IMG/VR virus record: IMGVR_UViG_3300048113_001070
Coordinates: 1-35,473 of that record
Strand: one strand, 5' to 3'
Origin: a virus
Length of the DNA: 35,473 nt
The notes beneath the pieces are model-generated. The model did not search any database. It saw nothing but the letters and a program-made list of their open reading frames with translations, and had not been told where the DNA came from. The translations under genes and the position numbers were made by a program. Below, one piece after another: positions 1 to 6,614 of the stretch. Position 1 is the first letter of the stretch, and the number at the start of each line of letters is the position of its first letter.

Positions 1-147
1 TTTTTTTACCTTTACAGCTTCTTGCCAAGCTTGAATGTGTTTGTAATCAAAGCGGATCCCTCCGGTCCTTTTCTCAAAAACAAAACCTGAGTCTTTGAAT
101 GTTCTCTCAGAATAGTTGTCTGCTTCTTCACGAGCTGTTGGTTCTAT
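1..147. repeat. Terminal direct repeat, left copy
   Basis: The first 147 bases recur at the right end (35327-35473) with a single difference, T at 127 versus C at 35453. The repeat lies inside a coding region and the reading frame is continuous when the ends are joined, giving a 35,326-bp circle. This fits a circularly permuted headful-packaged or circular genome. The mismatch changes GAA to GAG on the minus strand (both Glu), so it looks like a population variant rather than damage. Confidence 0.95.
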
Positions 148-291
148 TTGCTTTATTGCTTCTGCAAACAAAGCATGACACTTTTTTAAGTTCCCATAGG
201 TTTTAAGAGCAGAAACGTTGCCCTGTTCAACCTCTTGTAAAAGATGCGCTACTTCATTTTCACGCATCTTAAAAAACAACTGTTTGTTCAT
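1..291 (-). CDS. Phage protein of unknown function, N-terminal part (gene crosses the circular junction)
   Basis: The ATG at 291-289 opens a frame that runs to base 1 without a stop. Joined through the terminal repeat it continues from 35326 down to the stop at 35198-35200, giving a complete 139-aa protein (420 nt, exactly in frame). The visible N-terminal 97 residues begin MNKQLFFKMRENEVAHLL and look mostly helical, with a basic FEKRTGGIRFDY segment. Small phage proteins with this FVFExRxGGxRxDY pattern occur next to recombination or ssDNA-binding genes, as here (294-965 lies immediately upstream), but I know no assigned function. The gene starts 3 bp after the preceding stop, so it is probably co-transcribed. 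Confidence 0.8.
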   Translation of the reverse strand, partial: MNKQLFFKMRENEVAHLLQEVEQGNVSALKTYGNLKKCHALFAEAIKQIEPTAREEADNYSERTFKDSGFVFEKRTGGIRFDYKHIQAWQEAVKVKK

Positions 292-293
292 GG

Positions 294-965
294 TTAAAAG
301 TCTAAGTCTGATAAATCAACAACTCCATTAATATCAATTTCAGGTTTAACCTCTTCTTTAAAAAAGTATCTAGCCATCCACTCCTGCAATTCAGTAGCTT
401 TTTCTGCTACCATGTTAAATTCAGTCTCAGAAAGAGAAGTATTGAATTTAAAATTAGGAGTAGTATATTTCACTGTTCCTTTTTTATGCTCTTCTACATC
501 TTCAATGGTCACCCATTCATCCTTCAGCCTCTTCCAGGCACCTTTTTCAATTAGATTACTCCATTTAGAGACTGCTGCACCTTTAAAAGATATATTGACT
601 AGCTCACCATCCTTGGTAACTGCATAAATTGATTTGAAGTAATTCCCTCCAGCAGTTTTAACCATTCCTTTAATGTCTTTATAAATACCTTTGGCAATTA
701 GCCTCCCTTTAAAAGTTTTTACTTCCATTTCCTCAGTACTAATTTCTAATACTTCGTTAGAGTAGATCCCTGTTTGGTCCTGATCGGAAAAACCTTTTAC
801 GGTATGATAATCCTCCAACACTAAAAAAGTCAGAGGCAACTTTACCGGTATATTATCTTTTACCTTTTTGTCGTAATAAGTAAAAAACTTGTAGTCGCTT
901 TTCCACTCCATAAATTTGGAAGTTGGGTTTTGATTTGGTTTTTTTTCTCTTTGTAAAAATCCCAT
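294..965 (-). CDS. Putative phage ssDNA-binding protein
   Basis: The 223-aa protein begins MGFLQREKKPNQNPTSKF and contains LPLTFLVLEDYHTVKGFSD and a SNEV segment, a pattern I associate with a Bacteroidota phage family thought to act in recombination or as ssDNA-binding proteins. It ends in a short acidic tail with a terminal Phe (VVDLSDLDF), resembling the partner-binding tail of bacterial SSB. The body is predicted beta-rich (many alternating hydrophobic residues around 70-150), as expected for an OB-like fold. It sits between regulatory genes and the junction-crossing gene in the leftward early operon. The ssDNA-binding role is inferred from the tail and context, not proven by a clear catalytic motif. 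Confidence 0.55.
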   Translation of the reverse strand: MGFLQREKKPNQNPTSKFMEWKSDYKFFTYYDKKVKDNIPVKLPLTFLVLEDYHTVKGFSDQDQTGIYSNEVLEISTEEMEVKTFKGRLIAKGIYKDIKGMVKTAGGNYFKSIYAVTKDGELVNISFKGAAVSKWSNLIEKGAWKRLKDEWVTIEDVEEHKKGTVKYTTPNFKFNTSLSETEFNMVAEKATELQEWMARYFFKEEVKPEIDINGVVDLSDLDF

Positions 966-970
966 AGTAA

Positions 971-1204
971 TTATTGTTTTAAATCACGATTGAAATTTGT
1001 GGCAATCGCATCCACGTCTAAATATTGTTGAGCTTTTTGTATTTGAATTTTTGTGTACTTCTCCTTGTTTTTTACGATGTGAAGTGCTTTTTGTTTTTTG
1101 TAATTAAAATCATCAGCTTTGATTTCTTTTATAAAATCAATCACATACATAATTCCATAAATAATTAAGGTGATGACAAAAAAGATTAGTAAGAATATTT
1201 TCAT
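971..1204 (-). CDS. Small single-pass membrane protein
   Basis: A 77-aa protein with one N-terminal membrane segment (residues 3-24, FLLIFFVITLIIYGIMYV) followed by a charged, Lys/Gln-rich cytoplasmic tail (IKEIKADDFNYKKQKALHIV onward). There is no lipobox or cleavable signal. Its start overlaps the stop of the 62-aa gene upstream by 4 bp (ATGA), so the two are translationally coupled. Function is unknown. A membrane-attached early phage protein could serve in superinfection exclusion, but nothing here shows that. Confidence 0.6.
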   Translation of the reverse strand: MKIFLLIFFVITLIIYGIMYVIDFIKEIKADDFNYKKQKALHIVKNKEKYTKIQIQKAQQYLDVDAIATNFNRDLKQ

Positions 1205-1389
1205 GATTTAATGTTTGAATTTACCCTATCAATGACCCACTGCTCCATGCGTTGGTCCTCGGTTATATCAACTTTACTTTTAGTTTTCAATTTATTGCGA
1301 AGCTCCTGCAATTTATTATAGGCAACCTCTACTCCAGACTCTGAGAGTTCGTTTAGATTTTTAATAATAAGTTGATCTACTGGAGTCAT
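1201..1389 (-). CDS. Small hypothetical early protein
   Basis: 62 aa, begins MTPVDQLIIKNLNELSESGV, charged and predicted all-helical. No recognised motif. It is coupled by a 4-bp overlap to the downstream membrane protein gene (971-1204). An 82-bp gap separates it from the upstream 77-aa gene. Confidence 0.55.
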   Translation of the reverse strand: MTPVDQLIIKNLNELSESGVEVAYNKLQELRNKLKTKSKVDITEDQRMEQWVIDRVNSNIKS

Positions 1390-1471
1390 AATATGTTTGG
1401 TAAAAAATCAGAGTACAGATACAGACTCTGATTTTTTTTAGTGATACACGATTTGAACTTTTATATCTGTT

Positions 1472-1705
1472 TTATAATACTTTTTCTAATTCCTCAATTT
1501 TTACTTTGCCAATTCGCCGATAATTATTGATTAGTTGCTGGATCAATTGTTGGTTCTTTTCAGTATTCACCTTAACATTATTCCCATTTCTAATTTGACG
1601 AACAAATGAGACAGAGTTGTTGGTGGCTTCTGCGACTGCTTTATGCTCCCCCACCACATTAGCCACCAATACTAACTCTTCTCTTAATGCTTCTATTTCT
1701 AACAT
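1472..1705 (-). CDS. Small HTH-like early regulator candidate
   Basis: 77 aa. Residues about 19-45 (GEHKAVAEATNNSVSFVRQI and the following RNGNNV) fit the turn and recognition-helix pattern of a Cro/XRE-like helix-turn-helix: an Ala-rich helix, a short turn, then SxxxVRQIRNG. The remainder is a Gln/Asn-rich helix and a charged tail. It overlaps the LuxR-type gene upstream by 7 bp. It could be the Cro-like partner of the repressor at 2707, but the HTH match is by eye only. Confidence 0.5.
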   Translation of the reverse strand: MLEIEALREELVLVANVVGEHKAVAEATNNSVSFVRQIRNGNNVKVNTEKNQQLIQQLINNYRRIGKVKIEELEKVL

Positions 1706-2064
1706 TTTTTATTTTTAAATTTTGATACTATTACTGTTTTTGATATTCTTTTTCTTTTGTAATTGTCATCATAATTAACAATCATTGAAAATTGTATTGC
1801 CAAAAAGACCATACTTATATAATGTTTCGGATGCCCAAACTCTAGAGCAAATTCTCTGGCGATGTCAGCAGAATTTTTAAGTCCGTTTTTAACTTTTAGA
1901 TTTCTCAAATGTGTAATTACCGTATGATAGCTTCTGTAAAGGTTTGAAGCAATTTCTTTTGCAATCTTACCATTAGCTACATGAGCAGCAATTGTAAATT
2001 CAGTAGGGGTTAGTTTTAGCATTTTTAAATCATTTATCTCTTTTAAGCTCTTCAGCAAACTCAT
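1699..2064 (-). CDS. LuxR/GerE-type HTH transcriptional regulator
   Basis: 121 aa from ATG 2064. An ATG at 2022 (MLKLTPTEF) is a credible alternative, because it lies just after the stop of the overlapping 59-aa gene and matches where this family usually starts. Residues about 17-65 show the GerE pattern: LTPTEF, then GKIAKEIASNLYRSYHTV, then ITHLRNLKVKNGL. No receiver domain is present, so it is a stand-alone DNA-binding protein as often seen in Bacteroidota prophages. The C-terminal half has a hydrophobic stretch (YISMVFLAIQFSMIV) and a very basic end. Likely an early-operon transcription factor. Confidence 0.7.
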   Translation of the reverse strand: MSLLKSLKEINDLKMLKLTPTEFTIAAHVANGKIAKEIASNLYRSYHTVITHLRNLKVKNGLKNSADIAREFALEFGHPKHYISMVFLAIQFSMIVNYDDNYKRKRISKTVIVSKFKNKKC

Positions 2065-2209
2065 TTAAACCAAGGTGTTGAGCTGTTGATATAAGTTTAT
2101 CCGATTCATTATATATAAAGTCCATTGATCTATCGATCTTGTCAAAGGCGTTTCTAATAAGCCTTTTTACAATTTCTTTGGATTCATCAGTTGAAATTTT
2201 AACAGGCAT
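2030..2209 (-). CDS. 59-aa hypothetical protein
   Basis: A short ORF read directly: ATG at 2209-2207, TGA at 2032-2030. The product begins MPVKISTDESKEIVKRLIRN and ends EELKRDK, is charged, and is predicted helical throughout. It overlaps the end of the 101-aa gene (2199) by 11 bp and, if the longer start is used, the LuxR-type gene by 35 bp. This tight packing, the ATG start and the filling of an otherwise empty 134-bp gap support a real gene. No function can be given. Confidence 0.6.
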   Translation of the reverse strand: MPVKISTDESKEIVKRLIRNAFDKIDRSMDFIYNESDKLISTAQHLGLNEFAEELKRDK

Positions 2210-2504
2210 GAGCAGTATGTATTAAAGATTCAGCATGAAATTGATCGTCGTAGCTAAACTCGCTCACAACAGGTTGAGTTGTAAAAAGGTCGATAAATAG
2301 TAGTCTTTCCTGCTCTGGAGTCAATTCAAACATTTCTCCGTCTAACAATAATTTGTAGTCTAATCGTTCTTGAGCAAACACAAGTTGTGCGGTTAATTTG
2401 ATGTCTTCTCCATACGATGTCATGATAACAAATTCTGAGTCAGCTTTAAATTCTTTTTCTTGAAGTAATACTTGCATTTTTTGTGTAGTAAAAATCTTTT
2501 TCAT
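2199..2504 (-). CDS. Hypothetical protein, first gene of the leftward early operon
   Basis: 101 aa, begins MKKIFTTQKMQVLLQEKEF. Acidic (EMFELTPEQERLLFIDLF, FSYDDQFHAE) with no membrane segment or recognised motif. It is the promoter-proximal gene of the long leftward series, directly downstream of the control region 2505-2706. Its ATG is preceded 7 bp upstream by the AACCCCTAAA motif that recurs before other genes. Confidence 0.6.
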   Translation of the reverse strand: MKKIFTTQKMQVLLQEKEFKADSEFVIMTSYGEDIKLTAQLVFAQERLDYKLLLDGEMFELTPEQERLLFIDLFTTQPVVSEFSYDDQFHAESLIHTAHAC

Positions 2505-2706
2505 AGCGTTTTTTAGGGGTTAAATTTTTTTTAATCATAGCATTTTATATGTATTAAATTCATACAATTTGCATAGTCCCACAGAGATTGCTAACTTGCC
2601 GTGTGTCTGTGGCACACACAAATATATGTCTTTTTTTCATATAAAAAAACATATTATATGAATTTTTTACATATTTATTAAAAATATTTACAATTAAAGT
2701 TGAAAT
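2505..2706. promoter_or_regulatory. Divergent control region (early promoter, operators)
   Basis: This gene-free region separates the leftward early operon from the rightward repressor gene. It holds three symmetric elements: a 17-bp near-palindrome TGTATTAAATTCATACA at 2550-2566 (one mismatched pair); an inverted repeat with 6-bp arms, GTGTGT/ACACAC, at 2601-2606 and 2614-2619; and 8-bp arms TTCATATA/TATATGAA at 2636-2643 and 2655-2662. On the minus strand TATATTTG at 2626-2619 matches the Bacteroidota -7 box TAnnTTTG and would start early transcription near 2612, inside the second inverted repeat. No convincing TTG box is seen at the usual distance. This resembles a phage immunity switch. 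Confidence 0.6.
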
Positions 2707-3120
2707 ATGACAGAAATTGATCTAAAAGAATTTAGAGAAAAATATAAAATTAGTAGGGATAATCAGGCGTCAATGCTAGGAATAAGTCTTGACACTCTTA
2801 ATAATTGGGAATATAGAGGCAATGGAATTCCTAAAATGAAGACAAAGCATGTAGAGTATGTTTTTAAGACATATAAAAGTAGTGTTGAAGAATCCACTCC
2901 AGAGGAAGAATATAAAAAATCTTCTCTTGAAACAGAAATTGAAAAGATTGTTGAAGCTAAACTAGAAGAAAGTAAAAAATTAGTTGCAGATAAATTAGAA
3001 GAAAATCAAAAAGAATTACAGGATCTGAACACAAAACTAGATGTAGTGTCTGAAGCTTTGTCTGAATTGATATTAGAAAAAGAGGAAAAGAAAATTCTTA
3101 AAGGAATAAAAAGAGCTTAA
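2707..3120 (+). CDS. HTH-domain repressor candidate with coiled-coil tail
   Basis: 137 aa. Residues 6-50 form an XRE-like helix-turn-helix: EFREKYKISRDNQASMLGI, then SLDTLNNWEYRGNGIP. The LGIS-x-x-TLxNWE motif is typical of phage HTH proteins. Residues 60-130 are a long charged coiled coil (ESKKLVADKLEENQKEL onward), probably for oligomerisation. There is no LexA/CI-type peptidase domain. It is divergent from the early operon, shares the operator region 2505-2706 with it, and precedes attP and the integrase. It is therefore the best candidate for the lysogeny repressor. An alternative is a transcriptional activator of int. Confidence 0.65.
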   Translation: MTEIDLKEFREKYKISRDNQASMLGISLDTLNNWEYRGNGIPKMKTKHVEYVFKTYKSSVEESTPEEEYKKSSLETEIEKIVEAKLEESKKLVADKLEENQKELQDLNTKLDVVSEALSELILEKEEKKILKGIKRA

Positions 3121-3135
3121 AGATCCAAGCTTTTT
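3110..3135 (+). terminator. Possible terminator of the repressor gene
   Basis: AAAGAGCTT at 3110-3118 pairs with AAGCTTTTT at 3127-3135 (9 bp, one G-U pair), with an 8-nt loop across the stop codon of the repressor gene. The right arm ends in a T run and more T-rich sequence follows at 3149-3172. Weak, AT-rich stem. Confidence 0.35.
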
Positions 3136-3237
3136 AAAAGTTGTGAGTTTTTTTTCTTCTTTCTTTTTTTTAGTTCTATTTTATAAGAACGTAAAATTTG
3201 AAGTTGATCGGAAATGTTATAAGTGTTTTTTTTTTGG

Positions 3238-3256
3238 GTAAAATTTAAAATTTTAC
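3238..3256. repeat. Perfect 19-bp palindrome in attP arm
   Basis: GTAAAATTTAAAATTTTAC is perfectly symmetric about base 3247 (9-bp arms). It has no T tail, so it is more likely a protein-binding site than a terminator. It lies 222 bp left of the attP core. Confidence 0.5.
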
Positions 3257-3335
3257 ATAGCAGAAGATAACTCATTTTTTTTTCTTTTTTTTACATTGAA
3301 TAGCTTTTTTGTTTAAATATAATAAAAATAAATAA

Positions 3336-3382
3336 TACTTGCAAAAAAACACTAACAAGCCATTAATTACTTGTAAAAAAAG
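3336..3382. repeat. Putative integrase arm-type sites (direct repeat)
   Basis: TACTTGCAAAAAAAC at 3336-3350 and TACTTGTAAAAAAAG at 3368-3382 match at 13 of 15 positions. Their start-to-start spacing is 32 bp, about three helical turns, so both would face the same side of the DNA. They sit about 100 bp left of the attP core. This is the arrangement expected for arm sites bound by the N-terminal domain of a tyrosine integrase. Confidence 0.45.
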
Positions 3383-3477
3383 AGTTACCCTTAATCTTGC
3401 ACTTTTTTAGTGGTATAATAAAAATATAACTAATTGATTAACAAATAATTATAGTAAATAAATTACTAATATCTATC

Positions 3478-3520
3478 TTCATAACCCTGAGGTCGGCAGT
3501 TCAAATCTGCTCCTCGCTAC
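3478..3520 (+). other. attP: attP core: 3' half of a tRNA-Met(CAU) gene
   Basis: The sequence folds as the 3' part of a tRNA: anticodon CAT at 3480-3482 with TT before and AA after, anticodon-stem 3' strand CCCTG at 3485-3489, variable loop AGGTC at 3490-3494, T stem GGCAG/CTGCT (3495-3499, 3507-3511) around loop TTCAAAT, acceptor strand CCTCGCT at 3512-3518, and discriminator A at 3519. No 5' half exists upstream, so this is not a working tRNA. It is the phage copy of the host attachment site, which would restore the host tRNA on integration. T at position 72 argues against an initiator tRNA. tRNA-Ile(CAU) is a less likely alternative. Confidence 0.85.
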
Positions 3521-3540
3521 TAGTTTAAAGTGTTGATATA

Positions 3541-3571
3541 GAGTGGTTTATACTCAAAACATAAACCACTC
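3541..3571. promoter_or_regulatory. Perfect 11-bp inverted repeat before the integrase gene
   Basis: GAGTGGTTTAT at 3541-3551 is the exact reverse complement of ATAAACCACTC at 3561-3571, with a 9-nt spacer. It lies 21 bp after the attP core and ends 4 bp before the ATG at 3576. It could be an operator for int, a hairpin that blocks its ribosome site, or an accessory recombination site. There is no T tract, so a terminator is unlikely. Confidence 0.6.
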
Positions 3572-3575
3572 AATC

Positions 3576-4877
3576 ATGCCAAACCCCAAGAAGTACACTC
3601 TAGACTACACTTTTTTAAAGACCCATATTATGTCAAAAAAATACTCAATCGGATTTTATACAGGAGGAGTGAAAATTGATCAATGGGATAAACTAAGTAA
3701 AAAAGAAAAATCAATTGCTTTATCCAAAGCTTGGTATCTTCGCTGGTCATATAGAAACCCCTTGACAGGAAAATTAGAAAGGAAAAACAATATCCATGGT
3801 GGTGTAAATTCTTTTAAGACTAAAAATGAGCGATTAAAGGTCCTGAAGTATATCAAAAAAAAATTGATAAAAGTCTTAAAGAATGGTCATGTACCTTATA
3901 ATGATAAAGAAGTCATTAATATAGGTCAAAAAGAAAAAGAAACAGAGACATCAGTAAAAGAAGCTATTGACCAAGCACTAGAAATTGCAAAATCTACCGT
4001 TACTCCAAACACTTACGGTAACTACAAAAAAACATCAAATCATTTTCTAAATTTTTTAGGCAAGCACAATCAATTCAAGGACATCAAGTTAGTTACTAGA
4101 AAAATTGTGATCACCTATTTAAATGGTGTCCTTAAAAAGACCTCTGCAAGAACTCGAAATAACTACAGAACAGATTTGTCTGCTGTTTTTACAATTCTTG
4201 AAAAGAAGCTATTATTAATTGACTATAACTTTATCAAAAATATTGAGAAAGAAAAAGTCAAACACCGAAGAAACAGAACGCTTTCAAATAAACAGCTAGT
4301 ACAAATTACCGATTTTTTAAAAGTTAATGATCCGGTTGTCTTATTAGTAATTCGATTTGTGGCATATAATTTTTTAAGACCTGTTGAAGTTTGTCGTTTA
4401 AAAATAAAAGATTTAAACTTGGAGGAAGCCTTGCTTTATTATCAAGCTAAAAATAAACCATTAAAAACAAAAAGGATCCCTTCCTTATTATTAGATGGTC
4501 TTAAAAAAATGAACCTACATAATTATGACAAAGATTCTTATTTAATTACTCCTTCTGGAGTACCTGGAGAATGGGAAGGATCAGACACACAAAGAAGAGG
4601 AGTTATCACTCGTAGGTTTACAAGGTTAAAATCACAGATGGTCCAAGAAGGTATTGAGCTAGAAAAAGGAGATAATATCTATTCTTTTAGACATTCTTAT
4701 ATCACCAATCTATTCAGACATCTAAGAACCAAAGAAAATTTAAGCTTCTACCAAGCCATACAACAGTTGATGCCAATAACAGGGCATTCTTCTGAAAGCG
4801 GATTGATGAACTATATCCATGCCATCGATGCAGACATTCCAAAAGATTGGTCTGAGAAAATAGATGTCATTATATAA
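3576..4877 (+). CDS. int: Tyrosine-type site-specific integrase
   Basis: 433 aa from the ATG at 3576. A GTG at 3543 extends the frame by 11 codons but lies within the inverted repeat, and an ATG at 3630 (MSKKYSIGF) is also possible. The N-terminal arm-binding domain has AWYLRWSYRNPLTGKLERK, the Bacteroidota integrase type. A SAM-like core-binding domain follows (about 120-220), then the catalytic domain: R in NFLRPVEVCRL (about 268), a Lys in the beta-hairpin KNKPLKTKR, YSFRHSY (R372, H373), TGHSSES (H404) and nucleophile Y413 in NYIHAI. It integrates and excises the phage at the tRNA-Met attB, catalysing recombination at the adjacent attP. Its 3' end overlaps the convergent metallophosphoesterase gene by 8 bp. 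Confidence 0.93.
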   Translation: MPNPKKYTLDYTFLKTHIMSKKYSIGFYTGGVKIDQWDKLSKKEKSIALSKAWYLRWSYRNPLTGKLERKNNIHGGVNSFKTKNERLKVLKYIKKKLIKVLKNGHVPYNDKEVINIGQKEKETETSVKEAIDQALEIAKSTVTPNTYGNYKKTSNHFLNFLGKHNQFKDIKLVTRKIVITYLNGVLKKTSARTRNNYRTDLSAVFTILEKKLLLIDYNFIKNIEKEKVKHRRNRTLSNKQLVQITDFLKVNDPVVLLVIRFVAYNFLRPVEVCRLKIKDLNLEEALLYYQAKNKPLKTKRIPSLLLDGLKKMNLHNYDKDSYLITPSGVPGEWEGSDTQRRGVITRRFTRLKSQMVQEGIELEKGDNIYSFRHSYITNLFRHLRTKENLSFYQAIQQLMPITGHSSESGLMNYIHAIDADIPKDWSEKIDVII

Positions 4878-6111
4878 AGTGTGGCTTTACATAATTCTTC
4901 AAACCCTTAAAAGATTCATTTACAAAACCCCTTCTACCTAACTTAAAATTATTTTTTACCCAATTTGAGCTTGGAGAAAGAGCTGGATAGTTAAAGTAAA
5001 AGAAATCATCACTAGAACACATATCAAATAAAGCTTGGTGCGAATCTCCTTTTTTAAAGATTACCAGATCCGCTTTTTTATAGATTTTATTTTGTTTGCA
5101 GTACTGATCAATTTTCTCAGCACCCTTTAGGTCCAGTTGAGGTTTGAAACCAAACTTTAAACTTTTGTCATCTTTACCATGTGATATTACAAAGCAAATT
5201 TTACCTATATAATAATGATTGATAAATTTACGATGATTGGTAACGCTTACTTTTTTATATTGAACTTCTGCAATCTGTTTAAAAGCTTCATTGATAAAAT
5301 AGGTAAAGCTTCCACCATGGTTATCGTTGCAGATATTATTGAAATAAATTTTATCATAATGATCAACCAAGCCATATAAGATTTTCAATTTAAACTCCAA
5401 CGCATTATTAAAACACTCTTCGTTGGTCATATTTTGTGGCAAAGCATGACCCCCTCTTGTAGTGTGTGCATTGTATCCATCCGGAAGGTCACCCAAGTCA
5501 TCTATATATAAAGTAGCGCTTTCTTGCTCTTCCAAGGTTTTCTCAATAATAATGTCAGCAGTTTTAAAAAGTTGTTTTTTATTCCAAGGATTTTGATACA
5601 TGGTGTTATTGTCTGCATCAGTATCCATCCCCACATGAACATCGGTTATTGTTAAGGTGTCAAAATCTTTGGTACTATTAAAAGGAGAACGTTTTTTTTG
5701 CTTAATCGGTTGAATGTATTTTTTGATGATACTATCAAAATCAAAATCATTTACAATTTCAGCAACATTTTCTTTAAAAGCGATATTATAATAAGGAGTA
5801 CCTGTATGAGAAACTAATTTATAAGAAGAAATGTCAGCTCTAGGTAACGCATAGTGAGAGCAATAGGTATCAATATCCATCATCTGCCCAGTCTGTTTGT
5901 TCCAAGCAGATAAAACAAACTTCTCTTTGTATTCGTTGGTTTTGGTATCGGTAGTTACAGGAGTTTCAAAGCTTTGTCTGTATTCTTTTATTTTCTTCCA
6001 GTCTTCTTCTTCAATATAATACTTTGCATTTTTCCTCCCTCTTTCATCAGGTTTTGGAGAAATCCCTAATTCAATAGCTTCTTCTTTAAAAAGTCTTTTT
6101 CTTAGTTTCAA
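4870..6111 (-). CDS. Calcineurin-like metallophosphoesterase phage protein
   Basis: 413 aa. The metal-ligand motifs of the metallophosphoesterase fold appear in order: DVH (D157, H159), DDLGD (204-208), NDNH (262-265), SHG (310-312) and GDSH (355-358). The N-terminal 50 residues have an HTH-like look (KEEAIELGISPKPDERGRK) and may bind nucleic acid. The family includes SbcD/Mre11-like nucleases and other phosphodiesterases, so the substrate cannot be named. It is the last gene of the late leftward run, 3 bp after the holin gene, and converges on the integrase. A role in lysis, DNA release or attacking host nucleotides is open. Confidence 0.65.
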   Translation of the reverse strand: MKLRKRLFKEEAIELGISPKPDERGRKNAKYYIEEEDWKKIKEYRQSFETPVTTDTKTNEYKEKFVLSAWNKQTGQMMDIDTYCSHYALPRADISSYKLVSHTGTPYYNIAFKENVAEIVNDFDFDSIIKKYIQPIKQKKRSPFNSTKDFDTLTITDVHVGMDTDADNNTMYQNPWNKKQLFKTADIIIEKTLEEQESATLYIDDLGDLPDGYNAHTTRGGHALPQNMTNEECFNNALEFKLKILYGLVDHYDKIYFNNICNDNHGGSFTYFINEAFKQIAEVQYKKVSVTNHRKFINHYYIGKICFVISHGKDDKSLKFGFKPQLDLKGAEKIDQYCKQNKIYKKADLVIFKKGDSHQALFDMCSSDDFFYFNYPALSPSSNWVKNNFKLGRRGFVNESFKGLKNYVKPHFI

Positions 6112-6114
6112 TTT

Positions 6115-6558
6115 TTATTTAATATACTTCCCAATCAATTTCCTAGCAAAGCTTCTAAAGCCTAAAACATCAATGATAATAGCACCTAAAACGTACTTAT
6201 ACCACTTTGGTAAACAATCTAAATTTTCGTAGGAAACACGAATATCTTGCGCCAAATTTGTAAAGTTTGCCTCCTCATAAGCAATAATAAAAGGAGTAAT
6301 GGTTGCAATCACCACCGGGATCAAAAACAAATAGGTAACCACATCATCTTTGAATGTGTGCCTTTTATCCTGCGCTGTAATTAAATCGATTTGATTGTCT
6401 GAATCTGTGTTGGATAAAATACGATCAACTTGTGCTTTTGTCTGCGCCTCCAAAATAGCGTGTTCCTGAACTGCTTTTAATCGTTTAAGTTCCGCTCTAT
6501 TTTTTAAAGCATCCCTTCCGATGCCTAGTAAATTTCCAATTATCTGTAATATTTTCAT
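6115..6558 (-). CDS. Putative holin (3TM holin, GTA-type)
   Basis: 147 aa. An N-terminal amphipathic stretch and a charged helix (about 16-60, RAELKRLKAVQEHAILEAQ) lead to HTFKDD. A hydrophobic segment follows at 73-94 (VVTYLFLIPVVIATITPF onward) and a second at 118-137 after PKWYKYVLG. This order (long charged helix, W/F-KD, membrane segment with Pro, PxWYxY, second segment, FGFR-like end) matches the 'holin of 3TMs' family first described for gene transfer agents. It would permeabilise the inner membrane so the M15 peptidase at 6866-7192 can reach peptidoglycan. It sits between the endolysin and metallophosphoesterase genes. Confidence 0.65.
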   Translation of the reverse strand: MKILQIIGNLLGIGRDALKNRAELKRLKAVQEHAILEAQTKAQVDRILSNTDSDNQIDLITAQDKRHTFKDDVVTYLFLIPVVIATITPFIIAYEEANFTNLAQDIRVSYENLDCLPKWYKYVLGAIIIDVLGFRSFARKLIGKYIK

Positions 6559-6614
6559 TTTTCAACTGTATTTTTTATAAGTATTTACCTTTGTTTAGTA
6601 AATAAGGGTAAACC

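Larger units (their letters stand above)
3121..3475. other. Gene-free attP left arm
   Basis: 355 bp without a credible gene on either strand, extremely AT-rich with several T runs. It contains a perfect 19-bp palindrome (3238-3256) and a pair of 15-bp direct repeats (3336-3350, 3368-3382) placed just left of the attP core. This is the expected composition of an integrase/host-factor binding arm. Confidence 0.6.

Noticed and set aside
3478-3520. Complete tRNA gene
   Set aside because: Only the 3' half from the anticodon loop on is present; upstream sequence gives no D arm or acceptor 5' strand.
3543-3575. GTG start of the integrase
   Set aside because: It lies inside the 11-bp inverted repeat arm and adds 11 residues not typical of the family; ATG 3576 or 3630 is preferred.
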